Shown: piece by piece, positions 1 to 9,199 of the stretch
Layout of the letters: each line of letters starts with the position of its first letter
Position numbering within the stretch: position 1 is the first letter of the stretch
Origin: Hydrogenophaga crassostreae
GTDB lineage: Bacteria > Pseudomonadota > Gammaproteobacteria > Burkholderiales > Burkholderiaceae_C
Length of the DNA: 64,000 bases
NCBI RefSeq assembly: GCF_001761385.1
Contig: NZ_CP017476.1
Span: 2,345,501-2,409,500 of the forward strand
Direction of reading: 5' to 3'
Translations under genes and position numbers: made by a program
The notes under the pieces: generated by a model
What the model was told of the DNA's origin: nothing
Databases searched by the model: none
Seen by the model: only the letters and a program-made list of their open reading frames with translations

Positions 1-1368
<1,368 letters not shown>

Positions 1369-1413
1369 ACGTGGCGCAGAATCTCCCAAACTGCAAGCCC
1401 TCTGGAGTGACCC

Positions 1414-1938
1414 ATGCTGACTGAAGACGGTAACCACCTTTACGTCTCTTACGACGAGTACCACAACCTGATCGAAAAGCTGGCGCTCAAGGTGTACCAG
1501 TCGGAGTGGGCGTTCGACACGATTTTGTGCCTGGCCCGCGGCGGTATGCGCCCAGGCGACGTGCTTTCCCGCATTTTTGATGTTCCGCTGGCGATCATGT
1601 CGACCAGCTCCTACCGTGCCAATGCCGGCACCGAGCAGGGCAATCTCGACATTGCCCACTACATCACCACGCCCAAGGGCGAGATCGCGGGCAAGGTTTT
1701 GCTGGTGGACGATCTGGCTGACTCAGGCCACACGCTCAAGGCTGTGATTGGCCAGCTGACGAACAACTACCCAGCGATCACCGAAATGCGCAGCGCCGTG
1801 ATCTGGACCAAAGAGCTGTCGACCTTTACGCCCGACTACTCGGTCGAATTTCTGCCTACCAACCCCTGGATTCACCAGCCGTTTGAGAGCTACGACAGCT
1901 TGCGCCCTGCACAGCTGTTGGAAAAGTGGAAGCTGTGA
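1414..1938 (+). CDS. Purine-type phosphoribosyltransferase family protein
   Basis: A 174-aa cytoplasmic protein with the phosphoribosyltransferase PRPP-binding loop (VLLVDDLADSGHT, about residues 95-108) and an upstream LARGGMRPGD segment typical of type I enzymes of the Gpt/hypoxanthine-guanine class. The family moves a phosphoribosyl group from PRPP to a purine base. A GGAG ribosome site lies about 7 bases before the ATG. It sits 45 bp downstream of purA, which fits purine salvage, but the exact base it uses cannot be read from the sequence. Xanthine/guanine or hypoxanthine are the likeliest substrates. Confidence 0.85.
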   Translation: MLTEDGNHLYVSYDEYHNLIEKLALKVYQSEWAFDTILCLARGGMRPGDVLSRIFDVPLAIMSTSSYRANAGTEQGNLDIAHYITTPKGEIAGKVLLVDDLADSGHTLKAVIGQLTNNYPAITEMRSAVIWTKELSTFTPDYSVEFLPTNPWIHQPFESYDSLRPAQLLEKWKL

Positions 1939-2023
1939 CCAGGGCATTGCCCATTCGGTTTCGCCGCAGCGACCCATGGGGTAGGCTTCAGGGTGTACAA
2001 AAACACCAGAAGTCACTACCCGC

Positions 2024-3217
2024 ATGAGCGAACTGTCTACCCAACTCATTCACCATCCCTACCGCCCGCCCGAGGGCTTCGATGCCGTTGCGCCTGCGGT
2101 TCACAAGGCCTCTACCGTCATCTTTCCCAATGTGCATGCCTTGCGCACGCAGGAGTGGATCGATAAAAGTGGCTACACCTACGGGCTGCACGGAACGCCC
2201 ACCACCTATACGCTCGAAGAACGCATTGCGACCGTAGAGGGGGGTCGATATTGCGTGCTGGCACCCAGCGGTTTGTCTGCTGTGACGCTGGTCGACATGG
2301 CTTTCCTGCGCCAGGGTGATGAGCTGCTGATTCCCGACAACGCCTACGGACCCAACAAGTCGTTTGCCAATGGCGAACTCGCTGCATGGGGTATTTCGCA
2401 CCGGTATTACGATGCGCAAGATCCCGAAGACCTCGCCGCCAAGATTTCGGGGAAGACGCGTCTGGTGTGGCTGGAAGCGGCCGGATCCATCACGCTTGAA
2501 TACCCCGACCTGCCTGGCCTCGTTGCCGTGGTCAGGGACGCCAATGCGCAAAGAGGTGAGGGTGACCGCAAAGTCATCACCGCACTTGACAACACGTGGG
2601 GCGCGGGCATCGCATTCAATGCCTTTGACCTGGGCATTGATGTGTCCATGCAAGCCCTCACCAAATACCCCAGCGGCGGCGCTGACGTTTTGATGGGCTC
2701 GGTCGTCACGCGCGATGAGCAATTGCACAAGCAGGTTCTGTTGACCCACATGCGGCTGGGTTTGAACGTGAGCGGCAACGACACCGAGCTGGTTTTGCGT
2801 GGCCTGAGCAGCATGTTGCTGCGATACCAGGTCCAGGATGCAAGCACCCGGGCGCTCGCCGCCTGGATGCAAACCCAGCCGGGTGTCTCCAAGGTTCTGC
2901 ACCCGTCCCTGCCCGACTCTCCTGGGCACGCGAACTGGAAGCGCGATGCAACGGGAGCGGCATGCCTGTTCAGCGCCGTGTTTGACGCTGCGTTGAGCCA
3001 AACCCAGATCGATGCATTTTGTGACCGTTTGCAATGCTTTAAGCTGGGTTGGAGCTGGGCAGGGCCCATCAGTCTGTGCGCGCCTTACAACATCGCTGGT
3101 ATCCGAACCCAAGAATGGCCCCATAAAGGGGGCCTGGTTCGGTTCGCGGTGGGTCTTGAAAGCGTTGCAGACCTCCAGTCAGACCTGGCGCAAGCCCTGG
3201 CAGGTTTGACCACATGA
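2024..3217 (+). CDS. metC: Cystathionine beta-lyase (PLP, Cys/Met metabolism family)
   Basis: A 397-aa fold-type I PLP enzyme. MetC cleaves cystathionine to homocysteine, pyruvate and ammonia in methionine synthesis. Visible family features are YGLHGTPTT near residue 50, a substrate-binding LAPSGLSAVTL, LDNTWGAG around residue 190, and the Schiff-base lysine in ALTKYPSGGAD (Lys about residue 214). Length and the C-terminal GLVRFAVGLE match cystathionine beta-lyases. Cystathionine gamma-synthase and O-acylhomoserine sulfhydrylases share the fold, so specificity rests on overall resemblance. It is transcribed alone, 85 bp after the phosphoribosyltransferase. Confidence 0.88.
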   Translation: MSELSTQLIHHPYRPPEGFDAVAPAVHKASTVIFPNVHALRTQEWIDKSGYTYGLHGTPTTYTLEERIATVEGGRYCVLAPSGLSAVTLVDMAFLRQGDELLIPDNAYGPNKSFANGELAAWGISHRYYDAQDPEDLAAKISGKTRLVWLEAAGSITLEYPDLPGLVAVVRDANAQRGEGDRKVITALDNTWGAGIAFNAFDLGIDVSMQALTKYPSGGADVLMGSVVTRDEQLHKQVLLTHMRLGLNVSGNDTELVLRGLSSMLLRYQVQDASTRALAAWMQTQPGVSKVLHPSLPDSPGHANWKRDATGAACLFSAVFDAALSQTQIDAFCDRLQCFKLGWSWAGPISLCAPYNIAGIRTQEWPHKGGLVRFAVGLESVADLQSDLAQALAGLTT

Positions 3218-3255
3218 ACAAATCCTTTTCTCCAACCCCTTAAAGAAAGACTGTT

Positions 3256-3429
3256 TTGGCAACTCCAAACTACGGATACGAAAAACGCCAGCGCGAGCTC
3301 GCCAAGAAAAAGAAGAAAGAAGAAAAGGCCAGGGCAAAAGCTGCTGGCAAACCATACGATGACGCGCCGGTTGAAAACCCCATGGCGCCACCACCTGTCG
3401 TCCCAGGTGAAGAGCCCGCAGGCGGTTGA
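3256..3429 (+). CDS. Small lysine-rich conserved protein (57 aa)
   Basis: A 57-codon reading frame beginning TTG (Met-Ala-Thr-Pro-Asn-Tyr) 38 bp after metC, preceded by a purine-rich AAGAAAGA ribosome site. The protein has a strongly basic N-terminal half (ELAKKKKKEEK) and a proline-rich acidic tail. Short proteins with the same YEKRQRELAKKKK pattern are common conserved hypotheticals in Burkholderiales as far as I recall; no function is known to me. The charge pattern suggests nucleic-acid or ribosome association, which is inference only. The TTG start is chosen because it follows the ribosome site and no ATG exists in the basic part. Confidence 0.65.
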   Translation: MATPNYGYEKRQRELAKKKKKEEKARAKAAGKPYDDAPVENPMAPPPVVPGEEPAGG

Positions 3430-3688
3430 TCAATTGGGTCTTTGCGGTGTGGGCGATATTCCCGGGCAACCGCAAACAGAGTGCATTTGTTTCGCTTGGA
3501 GGGTAGGGGGCGCCCCCGTCAAAAGCGGATCAATGGCATTCACTTTCAGTGCAGCGGGCGCGGCAATGTAGATAAAAAGATACATCTGCGTCAAATAGTG
3601 CGAAGCGCCAAGCCAACCGACGGTTCGTGCAGTTAGGCTCTGCGGAGCTGCCTCAGGTGAAGCGCAGCCCACCTTTCTGGCTTTGACG

Positions 3689-4474
3689 ATGAACGCGCAC
3701 TCCTGTCGTGTAACCGTGGCACTGGTCGAAGACCACCCTGAATTCCGAGAGGCCTTGATTGCCACTGTGCAGGCTTCGGGCCGACACCAGATCATTGGCG
3801 TCAGCAAAGACCTCAACACCGGGCTGCAACTGCTTGAAGGGGATAGGCCCGATGTGTTGCTGGTCGACTTGGGTTTGCCTTCGGGTTCAGGCCTGAAAAT
3901 AATCCGGGCAGCCCAGTTGCGCTGGGGCCAACGCTGTACCTCAGGCGTGGTGACCATGACCGGCGATGAAGACGACCTCATGAACGCCATCGGGGCGGGG
4001 GCTAAAGGCTACATATACAAGTCGGATCAACCCGAACAATGGTTAAACGGTATCGACGGTTTGGCAATGGGGCAAAGCCCCGCTCACCCGAAGATTGCCC
4101 AGCGCTTTCTGCAGCAGCTGGCCCGTCATGCGTTGGTTCAGGAACACCCGGCCTACAACGTGCTGCTGCATCTGGCCTCCGGATACACAGTGGAAGAGGC
4201 CGCCGAGCAATTGCAAATGACGGCCCAGGTTGCCGGAGACCTGATACGCACCGTTTATGACGGGTTCTTGCTCCCCTTGCCCGATCTCTCCCCCCGGGAA
4301 CTCGAGCTGATCACTCTTTTGAACAAGGGCTATGCGTTTCGAATGTGCGCAGAACTCATGGGCGTGAGCGAGTCCACCACCAAAACCCAGGCTGCGCGGG
4401 CTTATCAGAAGCTCGGAGCGAACAACCTGCAGACGGCCCTCTATGAAGCGCGCATGGCCGGACTCATCTCCTGA
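3689..4474 (+). CDS. LuxR/NarL-family response regulator
   Basis: A 261-aa cytoplasmic response regulator. The receiver has the acidic pair in VEDHPEF (residues 14-15), the phospho-acceptor Asp about residue 60 (LLVDLGLPSGSG), Thr in VTMTGDED and Lys in GYIYKSD. The C-terminal LuxR-type helix-turn-helix (LSPRELELITLLNKG ... GVSESTTKTQ) binds DNA. Between them a second, weaker HTH-like stretch (LASGYTVEEAAEQLQMTAQV) is visible. ATG at 3689 is used; a TTG two codons upstream is the alternative. The gene overlaps the following kinase by 32 bp, so the two are translated together and form a two-component pair. Confidence 0.88.
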   Translation: MNAHSCRVTVALVEDHPEFREALIATVQASGRHQIIGVSKDLNTGLQLLEGDRPDVLLVDLGLPSGSGLKIIRAAQLRWGQRCTSGVVTMTGDEDDLMNAIGAGAKGYIYKSDQPEQWLNGIDGLAMGQSPAHPKIAQRFLQQLARHALVQEHPAYNVLLHLASGYTVEEAAEQLQMTAQVAGDLIRTVYDGFLLPLPDLSPRELELITLLNKGYAFRMCAELMGVSESTTKTQAARAYQKLGANNLQTALYEARMAGLIS

Positions 4475-6389
4475 TTCGGTCGCAGCCTTTCGCTGGGTGT
4501 GGTGGCTGGCTGCCATGGTGGCGTTGCCGATGGGGGTGTTCAGCTGGTGGACCTATCTGCAGGCGCCTTCGCGTTTGGCCGAGCTCAAACGGGTTGAGGG
4601 CGTGTCTGTCTGGCATGAGCCTTTGGGCAACCGGGTCATCGATCAGACGACTGTGCGAGACATCGTGCGTACGCCACCCAATTGGCAAGAGGCTCACTGG
4701 ACGCCTGTCGAGCTGCCCAACTTCATTGAGTTGGGGCATTCGGTTGAGCTCCCTCCTGATGCGCCCAAACTGCGGGCCTGGTTTCGCATTCCCATTCCTG
4801 TTGACGCCGAAGGCTCCCGTTCCCATGGGCGTCAGGGGTTACTGGGTTTTCGCGTGCAAGGGGGCGCCTGGTCGGTCTGGGCGGACGGCAAACTGATTCA
4901 GTCCAATTTGTCGGACTGGCGCATCCAATGGAATGTGCCCCTGCGGATCACGGTGCCCCTCGGGGCCCGGGAAGTGCTCATTGCGGTGCCCTATGCAGAG
5001 CCCTTGGGTTATTCCGTGGGCTCGCTTTTTGTGGGACCCATGGACGTGGTCGATTCCGCCTGGCAGGAGCGCAATGTTTTGTACCTTGACCTGCCACGCT
5101 TCATGTCTGTGATGGCGTTGCTGTTGATGGTCGTGTCGCTCCATCTGGCCTGGTCACGCCCGAAGGACCGCATGTTTGCCCTGCTCGGGTTCAATGCGCT
5201 GATCTGGTCTGTCACATGCCTGCAGTTTTCATTTGACGTCACCGGATTCGATTCACTCTGGTTGTGGTTTGGATCCGTCATGGATTCCTCGATCAACTGG
5301 ATGGTGATTCTGGGGTTCATCTTTGCCTTTGAACTGGAGAGCATTCGCGTGCCGCGATTGACCGCCGTCATGTTGCTTTATGCAGTGTTGGGCACTTTCG
5401 TAACCTTGCCGGTCTGGGGTTGGCAAAAGAGCGCACTCATCGCCCAGCAGTATGGAAATATCGCGGTGATGATGGTGGGTTTGCTCGTTCTCGGATGGCA
5501 TGTCATTCGACACCCCCGTCGCGAAGGCGTGGTCATCTTTCTGGCGCTTCTGACACACTTGGGATTGGGTGTGCACACCCTCTTGAACCTTACGAATCAA
5601 ACCAATCCGGACAGTTTCTATTCATTTTCCCTCGGGGTTGTGGTGCTCTACTTTGCATTTATGTACGCGGTCGGGCGACGCACGGTGGCCGCATTGAACA
5701 GCACGGAGCGCCATGAGGGTGAACTGAAGAACCGCTTGGCAGAGCAGGAAATTCGACTCTCGGAACAACACGTGCGCCTGCAGCAGCTTGAGGTGGCACG
5801 CCGCCTCGACACGCAACGCGACAACATCATGCAAGACCTGCATGACCGGTTGGGCAGCAACCTCACGAGCGCCTTGCTTCAAGCGCGCAAAGGCGTGTTG
5901 TCCCCTGATGAAACCGTTCTGCTGCTGCAAGATCTGGCCGATGAATTGCGCCATGTGGGCGGGTTGGCCTCTCAGGAACAACGCAGCCTCAACGAGCTGC
6001 TGGCCGAGTTGCGGCAACGGGTACAAAACCGTCTGGCACATGGTGGCATCTACCTTGTCTGGGACGTAGACCCTGCGCTCGGTCTCCAGCTCAGTGCACA
6101 AGCCGCCCAGCATGTATTGGCCATGCTGAGTGAAGCCATTGCCAACGTGATCAAGCACGCAGAGGCCAAACAGATTCGTCTGGAGGCCAGGCGCCAGGGC
6201 GGTGAGTTCGTGATCACGATCACTGACAACGGCAATGGGTTCGACCCCGAATCGGTAGAACCAGGGCGTGGATTGCCCGGCATGCATCAACGGACAGCGG
6301 CACTGGGAGGGGCTCTTCAAATCGTTGTGGCAGACCCGCGTGGCACTGTTTGGCGGCTCAGGCTGCCCGACACGGTGCCCAAAGCTTGA
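4443..6389 (+). CDS. Membrane sensor histidine kinase (7TM, NarX/DegS-type HisKA_3)
   Basis: A 648-aa inner-membrane kinase. After a first membrane helix (about residues 17-40) comes a periplasmic beta-rich domain (about 60-215), then some seven helices (about 218-400), which resembles 7TMR-DISM receptors. A coiled coil (about 405-455) leads to the HisKA_3-type phosphorylation site in MQDLHDRLGSN and an HATPase_c domain with ANVIKHAEAK (N box) and ITDNGNGFDPE (G1 box). It should phosphorylate the overlapping upstream response regulator. The ligand is unknown. The stop lies 6 bp from the convergent mnmH gene. Confidence 0.88.
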   Translation: MKRAWPDSSPDSVAAFRWVWWLAAMVALPMGVFSWWTYLQAPSRLAELKRVEGVSVWHEPLGNRVIDQTTVRDIVRTPPNWQEAHWTPVELPNFIELGHSVELPPDAPKLRAWFRIPIPVDAEGSRSHGRQGLLGFRVQGGAWSVWADGKLIQSNLSDWRIQWNVPLRITVPLGAREVLIAVPYAEPLGYSVGSLFVGPMDVVDSAWQERNVLYLDLPRFMSVMALLLMVVSLHLAWSRPKDRMFALLGFNALIWSVTCLQFSFDVTGFDSLWLWFGSVMDSSINWMVILGFIFAFELESIRVPRLTAVMLLYAVLGTFVTLPVWGWQKSALIAQQYGNIAVMMVGLLVLGWHVIRHPRREGVVIFLALLTHLGLGVHTLLNLTNQTNPDSFYSFSLGVVVLYFAFMYAVGRRTVAALNSTERHEGELKNRLAEQEIRLSEQHVRLQQLEVARRLDTQRDNIMQDLHDRLGSNLTSALLQARKGVLSPDETVLLLQDLADELRHVGGLASQEQRSLNELLAELRQRVQNRLAHGGIYLVWDVDPALGLQLSAQAAQHVLAMLSEAIANVIKHAEAKQIRLEARRQGGEFVITITDNGNGFDPESVEPGRGLPGMHQRTAALGGALQIVVADPRGTVWRLRLPDTVPKA

Positions 6390-6395
6390 ATCAGC

Positions 6396-7454
6396 TTATG
6401 GTTTGCTCGCCAGTTCGACAGCGAGCGATTTCAAGTCTGCGGCCGACCGGCTATCAAGTACCGCAGCTGTGGCTTGCCCATACTGGCTGAAGTTGCGCTT
6501 GATCGAAGCCGAGTACATGGGGTCGTAGTGTTGCGTGAGCAGCTCCAGAACCACCTCGGGCGTTTTCCCTGCCGCCACTTTTTCCACCCAGGCATCGACC
6601 ACGTGCTTGCCACGCAGCTCAACCAGTGCTTGCAGGCGGTCGCAAAAGTGAGCCGGATCGGTGACGAAAAAGTCGTAATCCTCAAGCAGCAGTGCCACAC
6701 GTTCTTCGTTGGGCAGGTGCAAGTCGATGCATGGGCTCTCGCGCATGGCGTTGATGAGCGCGTCGGGCACGCGCACATTGCCCACCTTTTTGCTTTCGCT
6801 CTCTACAAACACAGGGCGCGCCGGATCGAACTTGCGCAAGGCATCCCAGATCAGGCTGTCAAAGCGTTTCTGGCTGGGCTGGGGCAGGCCAGGGATGTGG
6901 CCGAGCACGGAGCTCCGGTGGTTGGCCAGGGCTTCGAGATCGAGCACTTGCGCGCCCTCGTCAGCCAGGGCTTTCAGCAAGCGGGTTTTGCCGCTGCCGG
7001 TGGGGCCGCACACGACGCGGTAGCTGCGTGTTGGGGCAACGGCGGCGATGTCGTCGACCAGCGCAGCCCGCCAGGCTTTGTAGCCGCCCTCGATGAGGGT
7101 CACATGGAAGCCGATGGCACTCAGGATGGTGGCGAGTGAGCCACTGCGGTTGCCTCCCCGCCAGCAATACACCAGGGGTTTCCAGCCCCGTGGCTTGTCG
7201 AGCACTTCGGCTTCGATATGGGCTGCGATGTTGCGCGCTGCAATGGCTGCGCCGCGTTTTTTGGCCTCGAAAGCGTTGACCTGCTTGTACATCGTGCCGA
7301 TGGTGATGCGCTGGGCATTGTCCAGCGTGGGCCAGTTGAGGGCGCCGGGAACGTGGTCCAGCGCGTGCTCGTCTTCGGTGCGCGCGTCAATGAGGGTGTC
7401 AAATTGATCGAGTTGGCGCAGGGCTTCGGTGGCAGGCAGGATGTGTACGGGCAT
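6396..7454 (-). CDS. mnmH: tRNA 2-selenouridine synthase
   Basis: A 352-aa enzyme (also called SelU/YbbB) that replaces sulfur in 2-thiouridine of the tRNA wobble base with selenium, via a geranylated intermediate. The N-terminal half is a rhodanese domain with the catalytic Cys in VYCWRGGNRSGS (about residue 95). The C-terminal half has a P-loop GPTGSGKTRLL (about residue 150). ATG at 7454 is preferred over a TTG two codons upstream. No selenophosphate synthetase gene is seen nearby. Confidence 0.92.
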   Translation of the reverse strand: MPVHILPATEALRQLDQFDTLIDARTEDEHALDHVPGALNWPTLDNAQRITIGTMYKQVNAFEAKKRGAAIAARNIAAHIEAEVLDKPRGWKPLVYCWRGGNRSGSLATILSAIGFHVTLIEGGYKAWRAALVDDIAAVAPTRSYRVVCGPTGSGKTRLLKALADEGAQVLDLEALANHRSSVLGHIPGLPQPSQKRFDSLIWDALRKFDPARPVFVESESKKVGNVRVPDALINAMRESPCIDLHLPNEERVALLLEDYDFFVTDPAHFCDRLQALVELRGKHVVDAWVEKVAAGKTPEVVLELLTQHYDPMYSASIKRNFSQYGQATAAVLDSRSAADLKSLAVELASKP

Positions 7455-7516
7455 GCGCAATTATCGCCACCCTTTGAACTCGCCCGGCGCCAGTCGGCAT
7501 GAATGGCTGGGCAAAG

Positions 7517-8170
7517 TCAGCTTTTGGCGAGCAGCTTCTGCAACGTGGGCCAGACGTTGTCTGCCAGGAGAGGCTGGGCGCTCTCGTTGGGGTGGATGCG
7601 ATCGGCCTGAAACAAGGTCAGCGCATCGGGGCGGTCGGCCACGCCTGCCAGCAGGAAAGGCACCAGCGCTGTGTTTTCACTTTTCGCCACCGTTTGGAAC
7701 AGATCACGAAACTGCTGCGTGTACCGGGCACCGTAGTTGGGCGGCATTTCCATGCCCACGAGCATCACCTTGGCTCCCGCTTCCTGGCTGGCCCGGGCCA
7801 TCGCAGCCAGATTGGCCTGGGTGGTGGACAGCGGCATGCCGCGCAGGGCGTCGTTGCCGCCGAGTTCGATGATGACGACTGTGGGTTTGTATTGGCGCAG
7901 CAGGGCGGGCAGGCGGGAGCGTCCGCCAGCCGTGGTGTCGCCACTGATGCCGGCGTTCACGGTCACTTCCTGGCGCTTGGCTGCTTTGAGCCGCTCTTGC
8001 AGCAGCGAAACCCAGCCCGTGCCACGTCTCACGCCGTATTCGGCGCTCAGTGAGTCGCCCACGACCAGAATGACCGGCGCTTTGGCCTGCGCCCATGCCT
8101 GAGGCAAGGTGCCTATTGACCCTATGGCTGCGCCCAAAGAGAGCAGGGCGTTAAAGTGACGGCGTTTCAA
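7517..8170 (-). CDS. tesA: GDSL arylesterase / lysophospholipase, secreted
   Basis: A 217-aa periplasmic SGNH hydrolase. A signal peptide with basic MKRRHF, a hydrophobic core and an AWAQA cleavage region is followed by the GDSL block VVGDSLSAEYG (catalytic Ser), NAGISGDTT, ELGGNDALRG (block III) and a C-terminal DRIHPNE with the catalytic Asp-His. The family hydrolyses arylesters, thioesters and lysophospholipids. The start is TTG with GGAAAGG upstream. It lies divergent from a YbbA-type ATPase gene with only 27 bp between starts, the arrangement known for tesA-ybbA in Escherichia coli. Confidence 0.9.
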   Translation of the reverse strand: MKRRHFNALLSLGAAIGSIGTLPQAWAQAKAPVILVVGDSLSAEYGVRRGTGWVSLLQERLKAAKRQEVTVNAGISGDTTAGGRSRLPALLRQYKPTVVIIELGGNDALRGMPLSTTQANLAAMARASQEAGAKVMLVGMEMPPNYGARYTQQFRDLFQTVAKSENTALVPFLLAGVADRPDALTLFQADRIHPNESAQPLLADNVWPTLQKLLAKS

Positions 8171-8197
8171 CTTGCGAAGCCTTTCCGGGCAAATGCC

Positions 8198-8887
8198 ATG
8201 TCAGATGTGATGATTCGGGTGCAACACGTGTTCAAGTCGGTAACCGACTCGACAGGTTCGTTGACCATTTTGCGCGATATCGATTTCTCCCTGGCGGCTG
8301 GGGAGACTGCGGCCATCGTGGGCGCCTCTGGCTCAGGCAAAAGCACCTTGCTGTCCATCATTGCCGGGCTGGACACGCCCAGCCAGGGCACGGTATTGAT
8401 CGGTGGCGTGGATCTGTACCAGCGCACCGAAGACGAGCGTGCCGCCTTGCGGGCGGAAAAGGTGGGCTTCGTGTTCCAGAGCTTCCAGTTGCTGGCGAAC
8501 CTGACCGCACTGGAAAACGTGATGTTGCCGCTGGAGCTGGCGGGCCGACGCGATGCCCGGGCGGCCGCCACGGCGATGCTGGAGCGTGTAGGTCTGGGTG
8601 AGCGGCTCAACAGCTACCCGAAAGTGTTGTCTGGGGGCGAGCAACAGCGTGTGGCGCTGGCGCGGGCCTTCGTGGTGCGCCCGGCTGTGCTGCTGGCGGA
8701 CGAGCCTACGGGCAGCCTGGATTTCGCCACGGGTGCCAAGGTGATGGCGCTGATGTTTGAACTCAACCGCGAACTGGGCACCACGCTGGTGCTCGTGACC
8801 CATGACCTGGCAATTGCCGAGCGCTGCGAGCGGCGGATCACGATCGAGGCGGGGCAGGTGATCGATCCGGCGTTGACCCCTGGCTAG
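8198..8887 (+). CDS. ABC transporter ATP-binding protein, YbbA/LolD type
   Basis: A 229-aa cytoplasmic ATPase of the MacB/LolD/YbbA class. It has Walker A GASGSGKSTLLS (about residue 44), Q-loop FVFQSFQLL, signature LSGGEQQRVALARA, Walker B LLADEPTGSLD and the switch His in LVTHD. ATG at 8198 is chosen because an in-frame GTG at 8156 would extend into the divergent tesA coding region. The partner permease (YbbP in E. coli) is not encoded next to it here, so the membrane partner is unknown. Confidence 0.87.
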   Translation: MSDVMIRVQHVFKSVTDSTGSLTILRDIDFSLAAGETAAIVGASGSGKSTLLSIIAGLDTPSQGTVLIGGVDLYQRTEDERAALRAEKVGFVFQSFQLLANLTALENVMLPLELAGRRDARAAATAMLERVGLGERLNSYPKVLSGGEQQRVALARAFVVRPAVLLADEPTGSLDFATGAKVMALMFELNRELGTTLVLVTHDLAIAERCERRITIEAGQVIDPALTPG

Positions 8888-9199
8888 GCGTTCGCAAACG
8901 GCTGGCCAGCGCTGTGGCTCAGCGGCGCTGTGTTGACGCCCCTTTTCTCGGCAAGGGTGGCGTCACGCGGGCGTTGGCTTGGTTGGCCTCAAAAGGGGTC
9001 AAAGTGTTGTTTTCAAGGCGATGACGGCCTGGCAACCATGACTTTCGACACTGTCTGGCTGTATTGAAAAGTCCTAGCATGGGCTGGTTTCTTGCCAAAC
9101 CAAGTGCGGCCTTTTGGGCTCTTCGCTGTTTCTTGGTGGCATGAACCGTTGAAGTTTGAGGCGCTTTCGCCATCAAACCATGCCCCCAAGGAGATTTCG
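8888..9199. other. Non-coding gap before lipoprotein array
   Basis: This 312-bp stretch separates the YbbA-type gene from the first array lipoprotein. It contains an inverted repeat at 8934-8965 (TGACGCC and GGCGTCA arms with CCTT/AAGG inside), a possible transcription end without a clear T-run. A strong AAGGAGA ribosome site at 9188-9194 fixes the start of the next gene at 9200. An open frame extends upstream to 9092 but would put a non-signal sequence before the signal peptide. I see no further gene. Confidence 0.5.

Noticed and set aside
1988..3124. 378-codon - strand frame opposite metC
   Set aside because: Antisense shadow; the + strand has the PLP lysine motif and full-length MetC similarity.
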